NCBI RefSeq assembly: GCF_016406125.1
Contig: NZ_CP066339.1
Span: forward strand, 4,774,001 to 4,838,000
From: Alicyclobacillus sp. SO9
Lineage (GTDB): Bacteria; Bacillota; Bacilli; Alicyclobacillales; Alicyclobacillaceae
DNA length: 64,000 nt
Direction: 5' to 3'
Shown here: in pieces, positions 10,317-19,035 of the stretch
Layout: every line of letters begins with the position of its first letter
How positions within the stretch are numbered: the first letter of the stretch is position 1
Position numbers and translations under genes: made by a program
Notes under the pieces: generated by a model
What the model was told of the DNA's origin: nothing
The model's input: the letters and a program-made list of their open reading frames with translations, nothing else
The model's database searches: none

Positions 10317-10871
10317 TTATTCACCCCCGTCAGGTGTTAGAAAACGTCGACACAGCAAATTTGTATCTCCTTCATGATACACCCGCCATGTGTCATGGGC
10401 AAGATGCATCACACTTTCGGACATAACAACTGCTTCCAGTAAAGGAGGCTTGTCGTGCTTCAGCCAGTTCACTTGGTCTGCTGTTCTAATCACTGCAATT
10501 TTTGGCAATAAACTGTGTTTAAAGCCTTCAACGATAACGGCATCCAGCGGACGACTGCCCGCAGCTGAAGCCTGCTGGAGCGCAGCCAACAGCTTGTTGA
10601 TGTCCTCTGTCTCACCGCTGTTTGCGTTGTATAAGAGGGATTGTCCGCCGCCTGCAAGCAGTGTATATGCGGCTCCAGCTTCTGCGAACAACTGTGTGTC
10701 ACTGCCGTGTTTCTGCCACGCAGCAGTCTCCTCTCGAACAGCATGACCATCATGTTTGACAACGCCGACGGAGAGTCCTTGAGCCGTCCACAAGCTAAGC
10801 ATCTGTCTCACCAGACGTGTCTTGCCGGAATTCTTTAATCCAATGACCGAAACAACGGCAGGCCTAGACAT
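10317..10871 (-). CDS. mobB: Molybdopterin-guanine dinucleotide biosynthesis protein MobB
   Basis: MobB is a GTP-binding P-loop protein that assists MobA in adding GMP to molybdopterin. The 184-residue protein has the Walker A motif [13 protein letters not shown] and the conserved VGVVKHDGH and [10 protein letters not shown] motifs. The ATG at 10871 overlaps the upstream moeA-like stop, and the protein start fits the family. An upstream in-frame extension exists inside the moeA-like gene but is not conserved-looking. Confidence 0.93.
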   Translation of the reverse strand: MSRPAVVSVIGLKNSGKTRLVRQMLSLWTAQGLSVGVVKHDGHAVREETAAWQKHGSDTQLFAEAGAAYTLLAGGGQSLLYNANSGETEDINKLLAALQQASAAGSRPLDAVIVEGFKHSLLPKIAVIRTADQVNWLKHDKPPLLEAVVMSESVMHLAHDTWRVYHEGDTNLLCRRFLTPDGGE

Positions 10872-11874
10872 TAAGCCAGCCTCCTGCACCCATCCGGGCA
10901 ATATCCGCCTTTGTAAGCTTGATACCTGCCAAAACACGCGGAAGCAACAAATCCAGGGTCGTTTTCTTGTCATGCATGACAGCACCCGGCAGACCAAAAA
11001 TAACGGTTTCTCCCTTATACGCCAGCATCGTCATTGAGCCTGGCAGCACAGGAGCACCGTAGCTCACAACTTCATCGGCAGCTTTCGTGATGGCGCCGGG
11101 AGAGCGATCATCGGGATCGACGGACATCCCGCCTGTGACACAGACGATGGTTGCGCCATTTTTAACGGCCTGCTCAATGTCGGACACAATCACATCAAAT
11201 TCGTCGCCTGGGAAAGTTTGCTCACTTATCTCGAGACCAAACTTGGTGAATTTGTTGGTCAGCGCCGGACCGAAGCTGTCCTTAATACGGCCGGTGGCAA
11301 TTTCACTTCCTGTACTCACGACGGCAATCTTCTGAGGCAGATACGGGATGACGTCGATAGCACCTGCCGCCGTGCGGCCGTTTGGATGTTTGAGCGGTTG
11401 CTTGGCGGTTGCTACGACTTGATTGATCTTCTCCCGCTCAATCACGAGGGGAATGGGCCTAAGACCTGCCACTGAGGTACCAGCATCCACGTGAGAATAC
11501 AACGGGCGAACGGCGATGGAAATATCCTTGACCTGATTCATCTCAAACAGCTTTTCTTCGTCAAACCAAACCATCCCGGCTTGACGACTCTTTAAAATCA
11601 CTTTGCCTTCATGAACATCTGTCTGAACCACACCGCTGCCTGCAATGGCATCTGCCATCTGAACTGCACCGTCATTCTCATGGAGTTCTGTCTCGTCCAA
11701 ATCCAAAACGTAAATGTGGCGTTTGCCCATGTCCAAGAGCAGCGGGATGTCTTCTTCCTGAACGATGTGACCCAGCTTAAAAGCGGCGCCTTTAAATTCA
11801 CCTGGAACAATCCGAGTCATATCATGTGCGAGCCGCATTCCCACAGCATCTTCTACACGCACTTCTCGTTTCAC
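10864..11874 (-). CDS. MoeA/MogA-like molybdopterin-binding protein
   Basis: A 336-residue protein whose second half is a MoCF (molybdopterin-binding) domain: KIAVVSTGSEIATG, VTGGMSVDPDDRSPGAI and VIFGLPGAVMHDKKTTLDLL. The N-terminal half (VEDAVGMRLAHDMTRIVPGE) resembles a shortened MoeA start. Such MoeA-like proteins occur in Firmicutes beside Moco genes; true MoeA is about 400 residues. I chose the GTG at 11874 because GGAGGG lies six bases upstream and the homology starts there; an ATG at 11913 lacks a proper site. It may bind molybdopterin or help insert molybdenum, but the exact reaction is not clear. Confidence 0.82.
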   Translation of the reverse strand: MKREVRVEDAVGMRLAHDMTRIVPGEFKGAAFKLGHIVQEEDIPLLLDMGKRHIYVLDLDETELHENDGAVQMADAIAGSGVVQTDVHEGKVILKSRQAGMVWFDEEKLFEMNQVKDISIAVRPLYSHVDAGTSVAGLRPIPLVIEREKINQVVATAKQPLKHPNGRTAAGAIDVIPYLPQKIAVVSTGSEIATGRIKDSFGPALTNKFTKFGLEISEQTFPGDEFDVIVSDIEQAVKNGATIVCVTGGMSVDPDDRSPGAITKAADEVVSYGAPVLPGSMTMLAYKGETVIFGLPGAVMHDKKTTLDLLLPRVLAGIKLTKADIARMGAGGWLNV

Positions 11875-11921
11875 CGAAATCCCTCCTGGTTGCCTTTTAG
11901 TCGTTTGTGACATTCCTGTGC

Positions 11922-12584
11922 CTAAGCATCATTAAGCCAATGTTGATAGTCGTCAGGTGTATGAACGGGTCTCGTCCACCAGTCAGGCCAGCCGTTTGCA
12001 TCAGAGTCCACCAAGTCTAACTGTAAGTGCTGAAGTGCACGCATCAATCGTTGTTCCCCGCCGCTCACCAGTTCCTGCAACCGCTGCCCCGCTGCTGATT
12101 GATAAAGACCGAGAAGAGGTTGTGCAATGCCCTTGCGCCTAATCAAAACACCGTCCGGAACGGTTGAATCTGTGTCCGCCAGTGCCTCCAACTCATGAAA
12201 CCTAGCCAGACACGCTTTTAATACATCAACGCTCAGTCCAGGCAAATCGCCCGCGGCAACAACCACAAGTTTTGTTTCACTACCATTTGGCCAGGCAGCC
12301 GCCATTGCCTGAAGAGGACCGCGAAATTGGTGTAAATCAGGCACCATTGAGACTTCCACAGACCGAGGGGCAGGACGCAACACGTCCAACCACATATCAC
12401 GGTCTCGGTCCACATCAAAATCAGGCGGCACCAACACAGAGACATGCCCTGCAACTTCCCGCACCACGTTCATCACGTGCTGTAAAATCGACGCGGATGC
12501 ACCCCTGCTCACAGGCAGAGCAAGTTTGTCTTTTCCCATCCGCCTGCTGGCACCCCCTGCCAGCACCAGTCCTTCTACGTACAC
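11922..12584 (-). CDS. mobA: Molybdenum cofactor guanylyltransferase MobA
   Basis: MobA transfers GMP from GTP to molybdopterin to give the guanine dinucleotide cofactor of DMSO-reductase-type enzymes. The 220-residue protein starts with the nucleotidyltransferase motif LVLAGGASRRMGKDKLAL and has the metal-binding VVAAGDLPGL motif and LIRRKGIAQPLLGLY. The GTG start at 12584 has AAAGGAG upstream and overlaps the fthC end by ten bases. Length is at the upper end for the family. Confidence 0.93.
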   Translation of the reverse strand: MYVEGLVLAGGASRRMGKDKLALPVSRGASASILQHVMNVVREVAGHVSVLVPPDFDVDRDRDMWLDVLRPAPRSVEVSMVPDLHQFRGPLQAMAAAWPNGSETKLVVVAAGDLPGLSVDVLKACLARFHELEALADTDSTVPDGVLIRRKGIAQPLLGLYQSAAGQRLQELVSGGEQRLMRALQHLQLDLVDSDANGWPDWWTRPVHTPDDYQHWLNDA

Positions 12585-13249
12585 GACCGGACTCCTTTCT
12601 CTGTGGCCAAATACGACACTCTCTCGTCGAGCGGGCCGCAGGGAAGCCGAGCGGTAAGTTGACGGTCGTAAGCAATCCCAATTCGAGTATACGCCCGTCC
12701 ACTATGAGACAGAAATTTATCGTAAAATCCGCCTCCATAGCCCAGTCTAAGACCGTCAAGAGTATAAGCAAGTCCCGGAATCAACATGACATCGATGCTT
12801 TGTTCGTCCACATAACGGGACTCATGACCAGGCGGTTCAGGGACGCCAAAACTGCTTGGCGTGAGTTCCTCTAGAGAATTGACATTGTAAAATGACATGT
12901 TCCGCTGTGAGTAGCATTTTGGATAAGCGGTTACAATGCCCCTTGCCCGCAAAGACTGCGCTAGCGGCTGAAGGTCAACCTCGTCACCCATAGCGGCATA
13001 AAGTGCTACCGTTCGAATTGGAGTCGTCTTCGTGTTGTGCTCAAAGAGCCACGTCTCTACGTGATGGCAAATTTGCAATCCGAGTTGACCCTGATACTGT
13101 TTGCTCAACTCTGACCTGGCAGCTAAAAACTGCTTGCGAAGTACCCTTTTCTGCTGAGCCAAGCTTGCAGTCGAATTGTCCTTCGCCCGTCCATTTGCAC
13201 TTTGACCCAGATTATCTTCTGAAACGCTTGGCTTCTTCTTGCCAGTCAC
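12575..13249 (-). CDS. 5-formyltetrahydrofolate cyclo-ligase
   Basis: This enzyme converts 5-formyl-THF to 5,10-methenyl-THF using ATP. The diagnostic C-terminal motif LIPGLAYTLDGLRLGYGGGF and the early QQKRVLRKQFLAARSEL block are present. The protein is 224 residues, about 30 longer than usual because of a polar N-terminal extension (MTGKKKPSVSEDN). The GTG at 13249 has only a weak ribosome site, so the true start could lie further in. It heads the string that continues into mobA, and it is divergent from ydiF. Confidence 0.9.
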   Translation of the reverse strand: MTGKKKPSVSEDNLGQSANGRAKDNSTASLAQQKRVLRKQFLAARSELSKQYQGQLGLQICHHVETWLFEHNTKTTPIRTVALYAAMGDEVDLQPLAQSLRARGIVTAYPKCYSQRNMSFYNVNSLEELTPSSFGVPEPPGHESRYVDEQSIDVMLIPGLAYTLDGLRLGYGGGFYDKFLSHSGRAYTRIGIAYDRQLTARLPCGPLDERVSYLATEKGVRSCT

Positions 13250-13470
13250 CAGACACTCAGCCTTTCGTTTCGAGTTTATTGTTTTGTTTTACCGTTTATT
13301 GTAGCGCAAATATTCCCCAGTTGCTGTAATAGATGTCGCTTTGGTGCATTAAGTCCTCATCCCGGTTAAGATAAAAGTATAGAAAAACTTGCATAAGCGA
13401 GCTGTAAATGACCTGAGTTCAGAAATACAAATGCACTCAGAACGACAGAGAACACTCTGGAGGACATACG

Positions 13471-15477
13471 ATGATTCTTTTGCAAGCGAGCCACATTGAA
13501 AAACAATATGACGGGCATGTCGTTCTGACCGATGGAAATATAGTCGTACAAGACAAGGAACGTATTGCACTTCTCGGTCAAAACGGTACAGGCAAATCGA
13601 CGATGCTTCGCATCATTGTTGGAGAAGAACAGCCTGACAAAGGCACTGTGAGTGTTCAGCGCAGTACCGGTATCGGCTACGTTGCACAGTTTGTGGAAGC
13701 CGATAACGATTTATCTGTCTACGAATTTACTGCACAGACGTTTGAAACCATTATAAAAATGGAGAAGCAATTGAACGACTTGGAACTACAAATGGCTAAT
13801 CCGGACGTTTACAGCAATACACAGCGATTTGAGCAGATTGCTGCTTCCTACGACAAACTGCGACAGCAGTTCACTGACGCTGACGGATACGCCGTCGAAG
13901 CCAAAGTCCGCAGAGTACTCAAAGGTCTTGGGTTCGCCTCTGAAATATGGAACTCTGGCGTCAAGTCATTAAGCGGGGGTCAGAAGACACGCCTTTCACT
14001 GGCAAAGCTTTTGGCCCAAGAACCGGATTTACTGATTTTGGACGAGCCCACCAATTACCTTGATACAAAGACGCTGGTCTGGCTGGAAAGTTATCTGAAG
14101 ACATACGAGGGAGCCATTTTGCTGGTTTCACACGACAGGTATTTTCTAGATGCCATTGCGACGGGGGTTTACGAGTTGCGGGATGGCAAGACGCAGCGCT
14201 TCAACGGAAACTATACAGACTACGTAGAGCAAAAAGCAGAGATTGTGGAACTAGAGACGAAGCACTTCGAAGCTCAGCAACAAAAGATTGCGAAAATGGA
14301 GGAGTTTGTTCAGAAGAACCTGGTTAGAGCATCTACGACCAAACGCGCACAGAGCCGAAGAAAGATGCTGGAAAAAATGGAACGACTGGAAAAGCCTGAT
14401 GCGTCCGTGGACAAGCTTGCTCTGCACTTTGCATCTCATCGCACATCGGGACGAGACGTTCTGTCTGTAGAGAATCTGTCAGCCGGGTATAACGGAATAG
14501 CGCTAGGCAATCCCGTCAATTTGCTTGTGCGCCGCGGTGACCGATTGGCAATCGTAGGGCCAAATGGTATCGGTAAAACGACACTGCTGAAAACATTGGT
14601 TGGCAGACAAGTGCCTGTTTCCGGACATGTGCGATGGGGAACCAAAGTAGACCTGGGGTATTACGAGCAGGAGCAGGAAACATTGGATGCGTCGAAGACT
14701 GTATTGGAGCAGATTTACGATGAGTTTCCGCAACTTAACTTGACCACAGTGCGAACAGCTTTGGGCCGATTTCTGTTTCGCGGTGAAGACGTCGAAAAAC
14801 CGGTTTCCGCGTTGAGCGGTGGAGAACGCAGTCGTGTCGCATTGTGCCGCCTTATGCTTTCACAACCTAATGTTCTGGTGATGGATGAACCTACCAACCA
14901 CTTGGACTTGTTGGCAAAAGAAGTCTTGGAAGACGCACTCAGTGAATACGATGGCACACTCATTTTTGTCTCACACGACAGGTACTTCATGGATGCATTG
15001 GCAACGCATGTTTTGCACATCGACGAAGACGGAATAAAACTCTATCTCGGCAACTACACGGAATATATTCACAAACGCCAAGACGAAGAGCAGTGGGACA
15101 GTGACACGAACGACAAGGGGACAAGTCGCACAGAGTCAACGCAGTCTTTTGCAGAATCGGATTCGACGGCGAAGAGCCAACGCGGTGTTCTGCACGTTGA
15201 CAACACCAGTGTCCGCTCGGCAGACCTGCGCAAGGCAAGAGAGACAGTAGAAATACTGGAGAGAAAAATTTCGGAAGTGGAGCAATCCCTGGCAGATGTC
15301 TCAGGCCAGCTCGTTACTGCCTCCATGTCAGCGGACGTAGACAGTCTTCAACAATTCCAGCAACAGCTGTCTTCACTGGAGCAGCAGCATGAAGAGTTGC
15401 TGACAGCCTGGGAACAAGGTGCAGAGGAGTTGGAGCGATTGACAGAGTTGGACAGGCAGAATCGGAGACAGAAGTGA
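13471..15477 (+). CDS. ydiF: ABC-F family ribosome-associated ATPase (YdiF-like)
   Basis: A 668-residue cytoplasmic protein with two ABC ATPase domains and no membrane segments. Walker A motifs are GQNGTGKST and GPNGIGKTT. Signature and Walker B are LSGGQKTRLSLAKLLAQ...LLILDEPTNYLD in the first half and SGGERSRVALCRLML...VLVMDEPTNHLD in the second. A linker helix rich in charge separates them and a C-terminal coiled coil ends the protein. ABC-F proteins act on ribosomes, some giving antibiotic resistance. Its position beside the tsaD and tat genes matches ydiF of Bacillus subtilis, but here it is inverted relative to them. GGAGG precedes the ATG. Confidence 0.92.
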   Translation: MILLQASHIEKQYDGHVVLTDGNIVVQDKERIALLGQNGTGKSTMLRIIVGEEQPDKGTVSVQRSTGIGYVAQFVEADNDLSVYEFTAQTFETIIKMEKQLNDLELQMANPDVYSNTQRFEQIAASYDKLRQQFTDADGYAVEAKVRRVLKGLGFASEIWNSGVKSLSGGQKTRLSLAKLLAQEPDLLILDEPTNYLDTKTLVWLESYLKTYEGAILLVSHDRYFLDAIATGVYELRDGKTQRFNGNYTDYVEQKAEIVELETKHFEAQQQKIAKMEEFVQKNLVRASTTKRAQSRRKMLEKMERLEKPDASVDKLALHFASHRTSGRDVLSVENLSAGYNGIALGNPVNLLVRRGDRLAIVGPNGIGKTTLLKTLVGRQVPVSGHVRWGTKVDLGYYEQEQETLDASKTVLEQIYDEFPQLNLTTVRTALGRFLFRGEDVEKPVSALSGGERSRVALCRLMLSQPNVLVMDEPTNHLDLLAKEVLEDALSEYDGTLIFVSHDRYFMDALATHVLHIDEDGIKLYLGNYTEYIHKRQDEEQWDSDTNDKGTSRTESTQSFAESDSTAKSQRGVLHVDNTSVRSADLRKARETVEILERKISEVEQSLADVSGQLVTASMSADVDSLQQFQQQLSSLEQQHEELLTAWEQGAEELERLTELDRQNRRQK

Positions 15478-15497
15478 TGCTCCTTATCAAAACAGAA

Positions 15498-15542
15498 AGT
15501 GCTCTGCTGCGCCACACTTGCTTAAGTGCGCAGTAGAGCACT
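15498..15542. terminator. Bidirectional terminator between ydiF and opuAC
   Basis: A 15-bp stem (AGTGCTCTGCTGCGC with GCGCAGTAGAGCACT, one mismatch) separates the two convergent genes. On the minus strand it is followed by TTCTGTTTTG; the plus side has a weaker tail. Confidence 0.75.
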
Positions 15543-15603
15543 CCAATATAACCCATAATCCCAAAATGTTGAATGTACTTAGCTTCAAACTACATTTTCG
15601 GAA

Positions 15604-16545
15604 TTACTTAAACCAGCCGTCGACCAGGCTCTTGTTGTTGTTAATCCAGTCCTGAACGCCTTTTGTTTTACCATTCTTGTTGATCGACTCTTCCAATTTG
15701 CCCAATTGCATGGGTGTCAACTTGAAGTTCTTCAGATACTTGGTCATTGTGGGGTGCCCTTTGACCCACTGTTTATTTGCTTCTGTTTGAATCCAGCCGG
15801 GCTGGCCAAACTTGCCCTTTGGATCCTTCAAGTACTTCAGTTTCCATTTAGCAAATGCCCAGTGTGGACTCCACAACGTCACTACGACGTCCTTATGTGC
15901 ATTTTCTGCTTTCTTCAGCGAGGAAATCATTGCGGCAGAACTGCCGTCAACAATATTCAGCTTCAGATTGTAAGCCTTCTTAACGGGGCCCTTCAGGGTC
16001 TGCATTTCGCCAGCACCCGGTCCGATACCGATAATCTGATTGTTGAACTTGCTTGCGTTCTTGTTCAAGTCAGAAATGGACGTAATGCCCTTATTGTACA
16101 CATATTGCGGTACCACCAAGCCAATTTTGGTCTTGCCTTGATACCACTTGCCCAAGCTGGTCAAACTTTTACCGTATTTATCCATATAAGCTTTGTGCGT
16201 GTGTGGCAACCAGGTATCAAAGAAGACGTCGAGACCGCCCTGCTTGGACAGCCCCACAAACAGCGGTCCAGCATTCAACTCTTTCACTGTGACGTTGTAT
16301 CCCTTTTTCGTCAACAAGTTTTTCCACAAAAAGGTGGTAGCGACGTCTTCCGACCAGTTTACATAACCAATGGTAATGTTCTTATTAACCGACTTACTAC
16401 TGCCCGTCGTTGTGTTTCCTGCTCCAGTCGTAGCACCGCCCGAGTTGCTGGTCGCTGTGTTATTGGCTGTACCGCACCCTGCCAAGGCTACTCCTGCAAA
16501 GGCAATCGCGGAAACAAATGCACCGGTTTTCTGCCATTTTTTCAT
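15604..16545 (-). CDS. opuAC: Glycine betaine/proline-type ABC transporter substrate-binding lipoprotein
   Basis: A 313-residue lipoprotein with signal peptide and lipobox LAGC near residue 24, then an OpuAC-type binding domain. The conserved GYVNWSEDVATT, the late Gly-Tyr-X-Val block, AGPLFVGLSKQGGLDVFFDTW and LPHTHKAYMDKYGK are visible. Such proteins capture glycine betaine, proline betaine or choline outside the cell for osmoprotection. The ATG at 16545 follows GAGGGGAAAATTTTG. It is last in the opuAA-opuAB-opuAC string. The exact ligand cannot be read from sequence alone. Confidence 0.9.
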   Translation of the reverse strand: MKKWQKTGAFVSAIAFAGVALAGCGTANNTATSNSGGATTGAGNTTTGSSKSVNKNITIGYVNWSEDVATTFLWKNLLTKKGYNVTVKELNAGPLFVGLSKQGGLDVFFDTWLPHTHKAYMDKYGKSLTSLGKWYQGKTKIGLVVPQYVYNKGITSISDLNKNASKFNNQIIGIGPGAGEMQTLKGPVKKAYNLKLNIVDGSSAAMISSLKKAENAHKDVVVTLWSPHWAFAKWKLKYLKDPKGKFGQPGWIQTEANKQWVKGHPTMTKYLKNFKLTPMQLGKLEESINKNGKTKGVQDWINNNKSLVDGWFK

Positions 16546-16701
16546 CAAAATTTTCCCCTCCTCAGAAATATCTTTCAGGAAACTATCTATCTACACGGCG
16601 TACAGTCCATGTGTCTCATGCTCCAGCCCATGGTAAATCAGCCCTGTCTCTCACCACAGGTGAGCTGAGCTGTGTAGGTGCTGTGAGCCAAGACTCGACT
16701 G

Positions 16702-17547
16702 TTACGCGCGTTTCCTGCGTGCATTACCAAAATTCTGGGAGATTCTATCCAAAATAATGGCGATGATAACAATACTTAAGCCTGCTTCAAATCCCTGTCC
16801 GACGTTAATGGTTTCCAGCGCGTTTAATACGTCCGCACCTAAGCCGCCGGCACCAATCATGGCAGCGATAACAACCATGGACAGAGACAGCATGACGGTC
16901 TGGTTAATACCTGCTTTAATTGAAGGTAAAGCCAAGGGAACTTGTACTTTCCACAACAGTTGGTTATCAGCTGTGCCAAAAGCTCGTGCGGCTTCAACCA
17001 AATCTGCAGGCACTTGTAAGATGCCGAGGCGCGTCAAGCGAATCGCAGGGGGCATTGCGAATATTACTGTCGCAAAAATCGCTGGAACCTTCCCAATGTT
17101 GAAGAAAATCAGTACAGGAACCAAATACACGAAGGAAGGCATCGTCTGCATCAGGTCTAAAATCGGTGCCAGCACAGCGTACACCTTGTCACTTCTTGCA
17201 CTCCAAATACCAAGAGGCAAGCCAATAATAACAGAGATTAATGCGGACATGATGACCAGAACAATCGTGATAATCATATGGTTCCATAACTGCAGGTCGT
17301 AAATGAGTAACAAGCCAATGGCAGTCCAAATCGCCATTTTCCATTTTCCAGCGTAATACGCCAGTGCACACACAATCACAATCAGAAGCCACCACGGAAC
17401 CCATTCAAGCCCTGCAACCATTCCATTCATGGCGACACGGAGGACATGAGCGATGAAACCTGTAACAGGTTCCAAAAAACTGGACAGCCACGTCACGAAG
17501 GCATTAACCCAATGGGCTAGCGGTATCTTCGGCAACACTGTCTGCAT
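16702..17547 (-). CDS. opuAB: Glycine betaine/proline-type ABC transporter permease
   Basis: A 281-residue permease with about seven membrane segments and the binding-protein-dependent permease loop EAARAFGTADNQLLWKVQVPLALPSIKAG, here quoted in parts: the EAA start and the GT..Q.L.KVQ.PLALP pattern of the OpuAB/ProW family. The ATG at 17547 has GGAGGTG six bases upstream and overlaps the ATPase gene by 44 bases. The long overlap argues for translational coupling. Confidence 0.92.
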   Translation of the reverse strand: MQTVLPKIPLAHWVNAFVTWLSSFLEPVTGFIAHVLRVAMNGMVAGLEWVPWWLLIVIVCALAYYAGKWKMAIWTAIGLLLIYDLQLWNHMIITIVLVIMSALISVIIGLPLGIWSARSDKVYAVLAPILDLMQTMPSFVYLVPVLIFFNIGKVPAIFATVIFAMPPAIRLTRLGILQVPADLVEAARAFGTADNQLLWKVQVPLALPSIKAGINQTVMLSLSMVVIAAMIGAGGLGADVLNALETINVGQGFEAGLSIVIIAIILDRISQNFGNARRKRA

Positions 17548-18742
17548 CGGCTTCACCTCCCTCATTTGCCATCGCCTCAAGGATTGCGCTCTTGAATATG
17601 AGTCCCTTGAGGTTGTTCTCTTCGTCCACCACGGCAACAGGGAAGCGAGACTGTACGACAGACGGTACCAAGTCATCCAAGGTTGTATCCAATGGAACGC
17701 TGGCCGCTTCGTGCAGCTCACACTGCCCGACGCTAGGAACCTTATTCTTGACAGCCTGCACTAAATCGTCTGCTAGAATGACGCCAGAAAGGGTTCCACC
17801 CTTATCCACTACAAAAGCACTGGATAATCCAGCATCGCGCAATGTCCGAAGTGCAACACTCGGGCCGTCCTTGAGACGAACCAGCGGTGAAGGTCGCTTC
17901 ATTACATCTTGGGCAGTAAACACTTTCGTTACATCAACGCCCTGGACAAATCTTTTTACGTAGTCGTTCGCGGGCTGTGTAATGATTTCTTCCGGAGTAC
18001 CAATCTGGACCACTGCTCCATCTTTCATTAAAGCAATGCGATCGCCAAGTTTTAGCGCCTCATTCAGGTCATGTGTAATAAAGACGATGGTCTTCTTCAG
18101 TTTCTGCTGTAAGTTTAAGAGCTCATTCTGCATATCGTCGCGAATCAGTGGATCGAGAGCACTAAAGGCTTCGTCCATCAGCAGAATGTCAGGGTCGTTT
18201 GCGAGCGCTCTGGCAAGCCCCACGCGCTGCTGCATACCGCCGCTCAAATTGCCTGGGTACTGGTCTCCCCAGCCTTCCAAGCCAACTACTGCTAATTGTT
18301 CCTCAGCAACCTTCAGTCGCTCAGGGCGCGGAACATTCTGGATTTCTAAACCGTAAGCCACATTGTCAACAACGGTTCGGTGAGGAAACAACGCAAAGTT
18401 TTGAAAAACCATGGCGGTTTTTTGCTGCCTAAACTTTAGCAGTTGATTTTTGTCCAGGGAGATGATGTCTTGCCCTTCAATCACGAGCGACCCCTTGGTG
18501 GGTTCAATCAAGCGATTCAAGCACCGCAGCAAGGTCGACTTTCCGCTTCCCGAAAGGCCCATGATGACAAATAATTCGCCTTCATAGACATCCAGTGACA
18601 CCCGGTTCACGCCAACGTTAGCGCCCGTTTTTTCGCGGATTTCTTCCTTACCCAGTCCTTGGTCAAGAAGCTGCAAGACACGTTGCCTCTGCCCGCCAAA
18701 GACTTTCGTAATATCACGCAGTTCTATCAACGGCTTCCCCAT
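17504..18742 (-). CDS. opuAA: Glycine betaine/proline-type ABC transporter ATPase with two CBS domains
   Basis: A 412-residue ATPase: Walker A GLSGSGKST near residue 62, signature LSGGMQQRVGLARAL, Walker B ILLMDEAFSALDPLIRD. The C-terminal ~130 residues are two CBS domains that in OpuA-type systems sense ionic strength and gate the transporter. First gene of the opu operon, with GGAGG upstream of the ATG. The operon lies between tsaD and ydiF, which are neighbours in Bacillus subtilis, so it is probably an insertion into an older block. Confidence 0.93.
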   Translation of the reverse strand: MGKPLIELRDITKVFGGQRQRVLQLLDQGLGKEEIREKTGANVGVNRVSLDVYEGELFVIMGLSGSGKSTLLRCLNRLIEPTKGSLVIEGQDIISLDKNQLLKFRQQKTAMVFQNFALFPHRTVVDNVAYGLEIQNVPRPERLKVAEEQLAVVGLEGWGDQYPGNLSGGMQQRVGLARALANDPDILLMDEAFSALDPLIRDDMQNELLNLQQKLKKTIVFITHDLNEALKLGDRIALMKDGAVVQIGTPEEIITQPANDYVKRFVQGVDVTKVFTAQDVMKRPSPLVRLKDGPSVALRTLRDAGLSSAFVVDKGGTLSGVILADDLVQAVKNKVPSVGQCELHEAASVPLDTTLDDLVPSVVQSRFPVAVVDEENNLKGLIFKSAILEAMANEGGEADADSVAEDTASPLG

Positions 18743-18783
18743 ATACAGCCTCCTTTCACAAGTTAAAATCGATCCAGTTATCT

Positions 18784-18811
18784 AGTGTATCATATCTGGA
18801 CTGTTGACCAA
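18784..18811 (-). promoter_or_regulatory. Candidate promoter of the opu operon
   Basis: On the minus strand TTGGTC (18806-18811) and TACACT (18784-18789) are 16 bases apart, and the -10 is extended (TGATACACT). About 50 bases upstream a short inverted repeat TGACG-N6-CGTCA (18864-18879) could be an operator. Sequence match only. Confidence 0.4.
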
Positions 18812-19035
18812 AATCGCGCACACTTTCCATGTGTCCTTTATACCCCCCAGATTGCCGCGTTTGTGACGTTTTTGCGTCATTTTCGACCTTGCTAGACGAA
18901 GATTAGAATTAATATTCGCTGTATCTGGTTCGTCTATTCATCTAAGCGCGGACAATGAGGTGACCGGACGCCACAGACATGGCAAATACGCCCTCATCCA
19001 CGAAACAGAGGACGCAAAGCGAGAGTATACCTGAT

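Noticed and set aside
15706-16668. 320-residue reading frame on the plus strand opposite opuAC
   Set aside because: It lies antisense to a clear lipoprotein gene, has no recognisable motif and no ribosome site.
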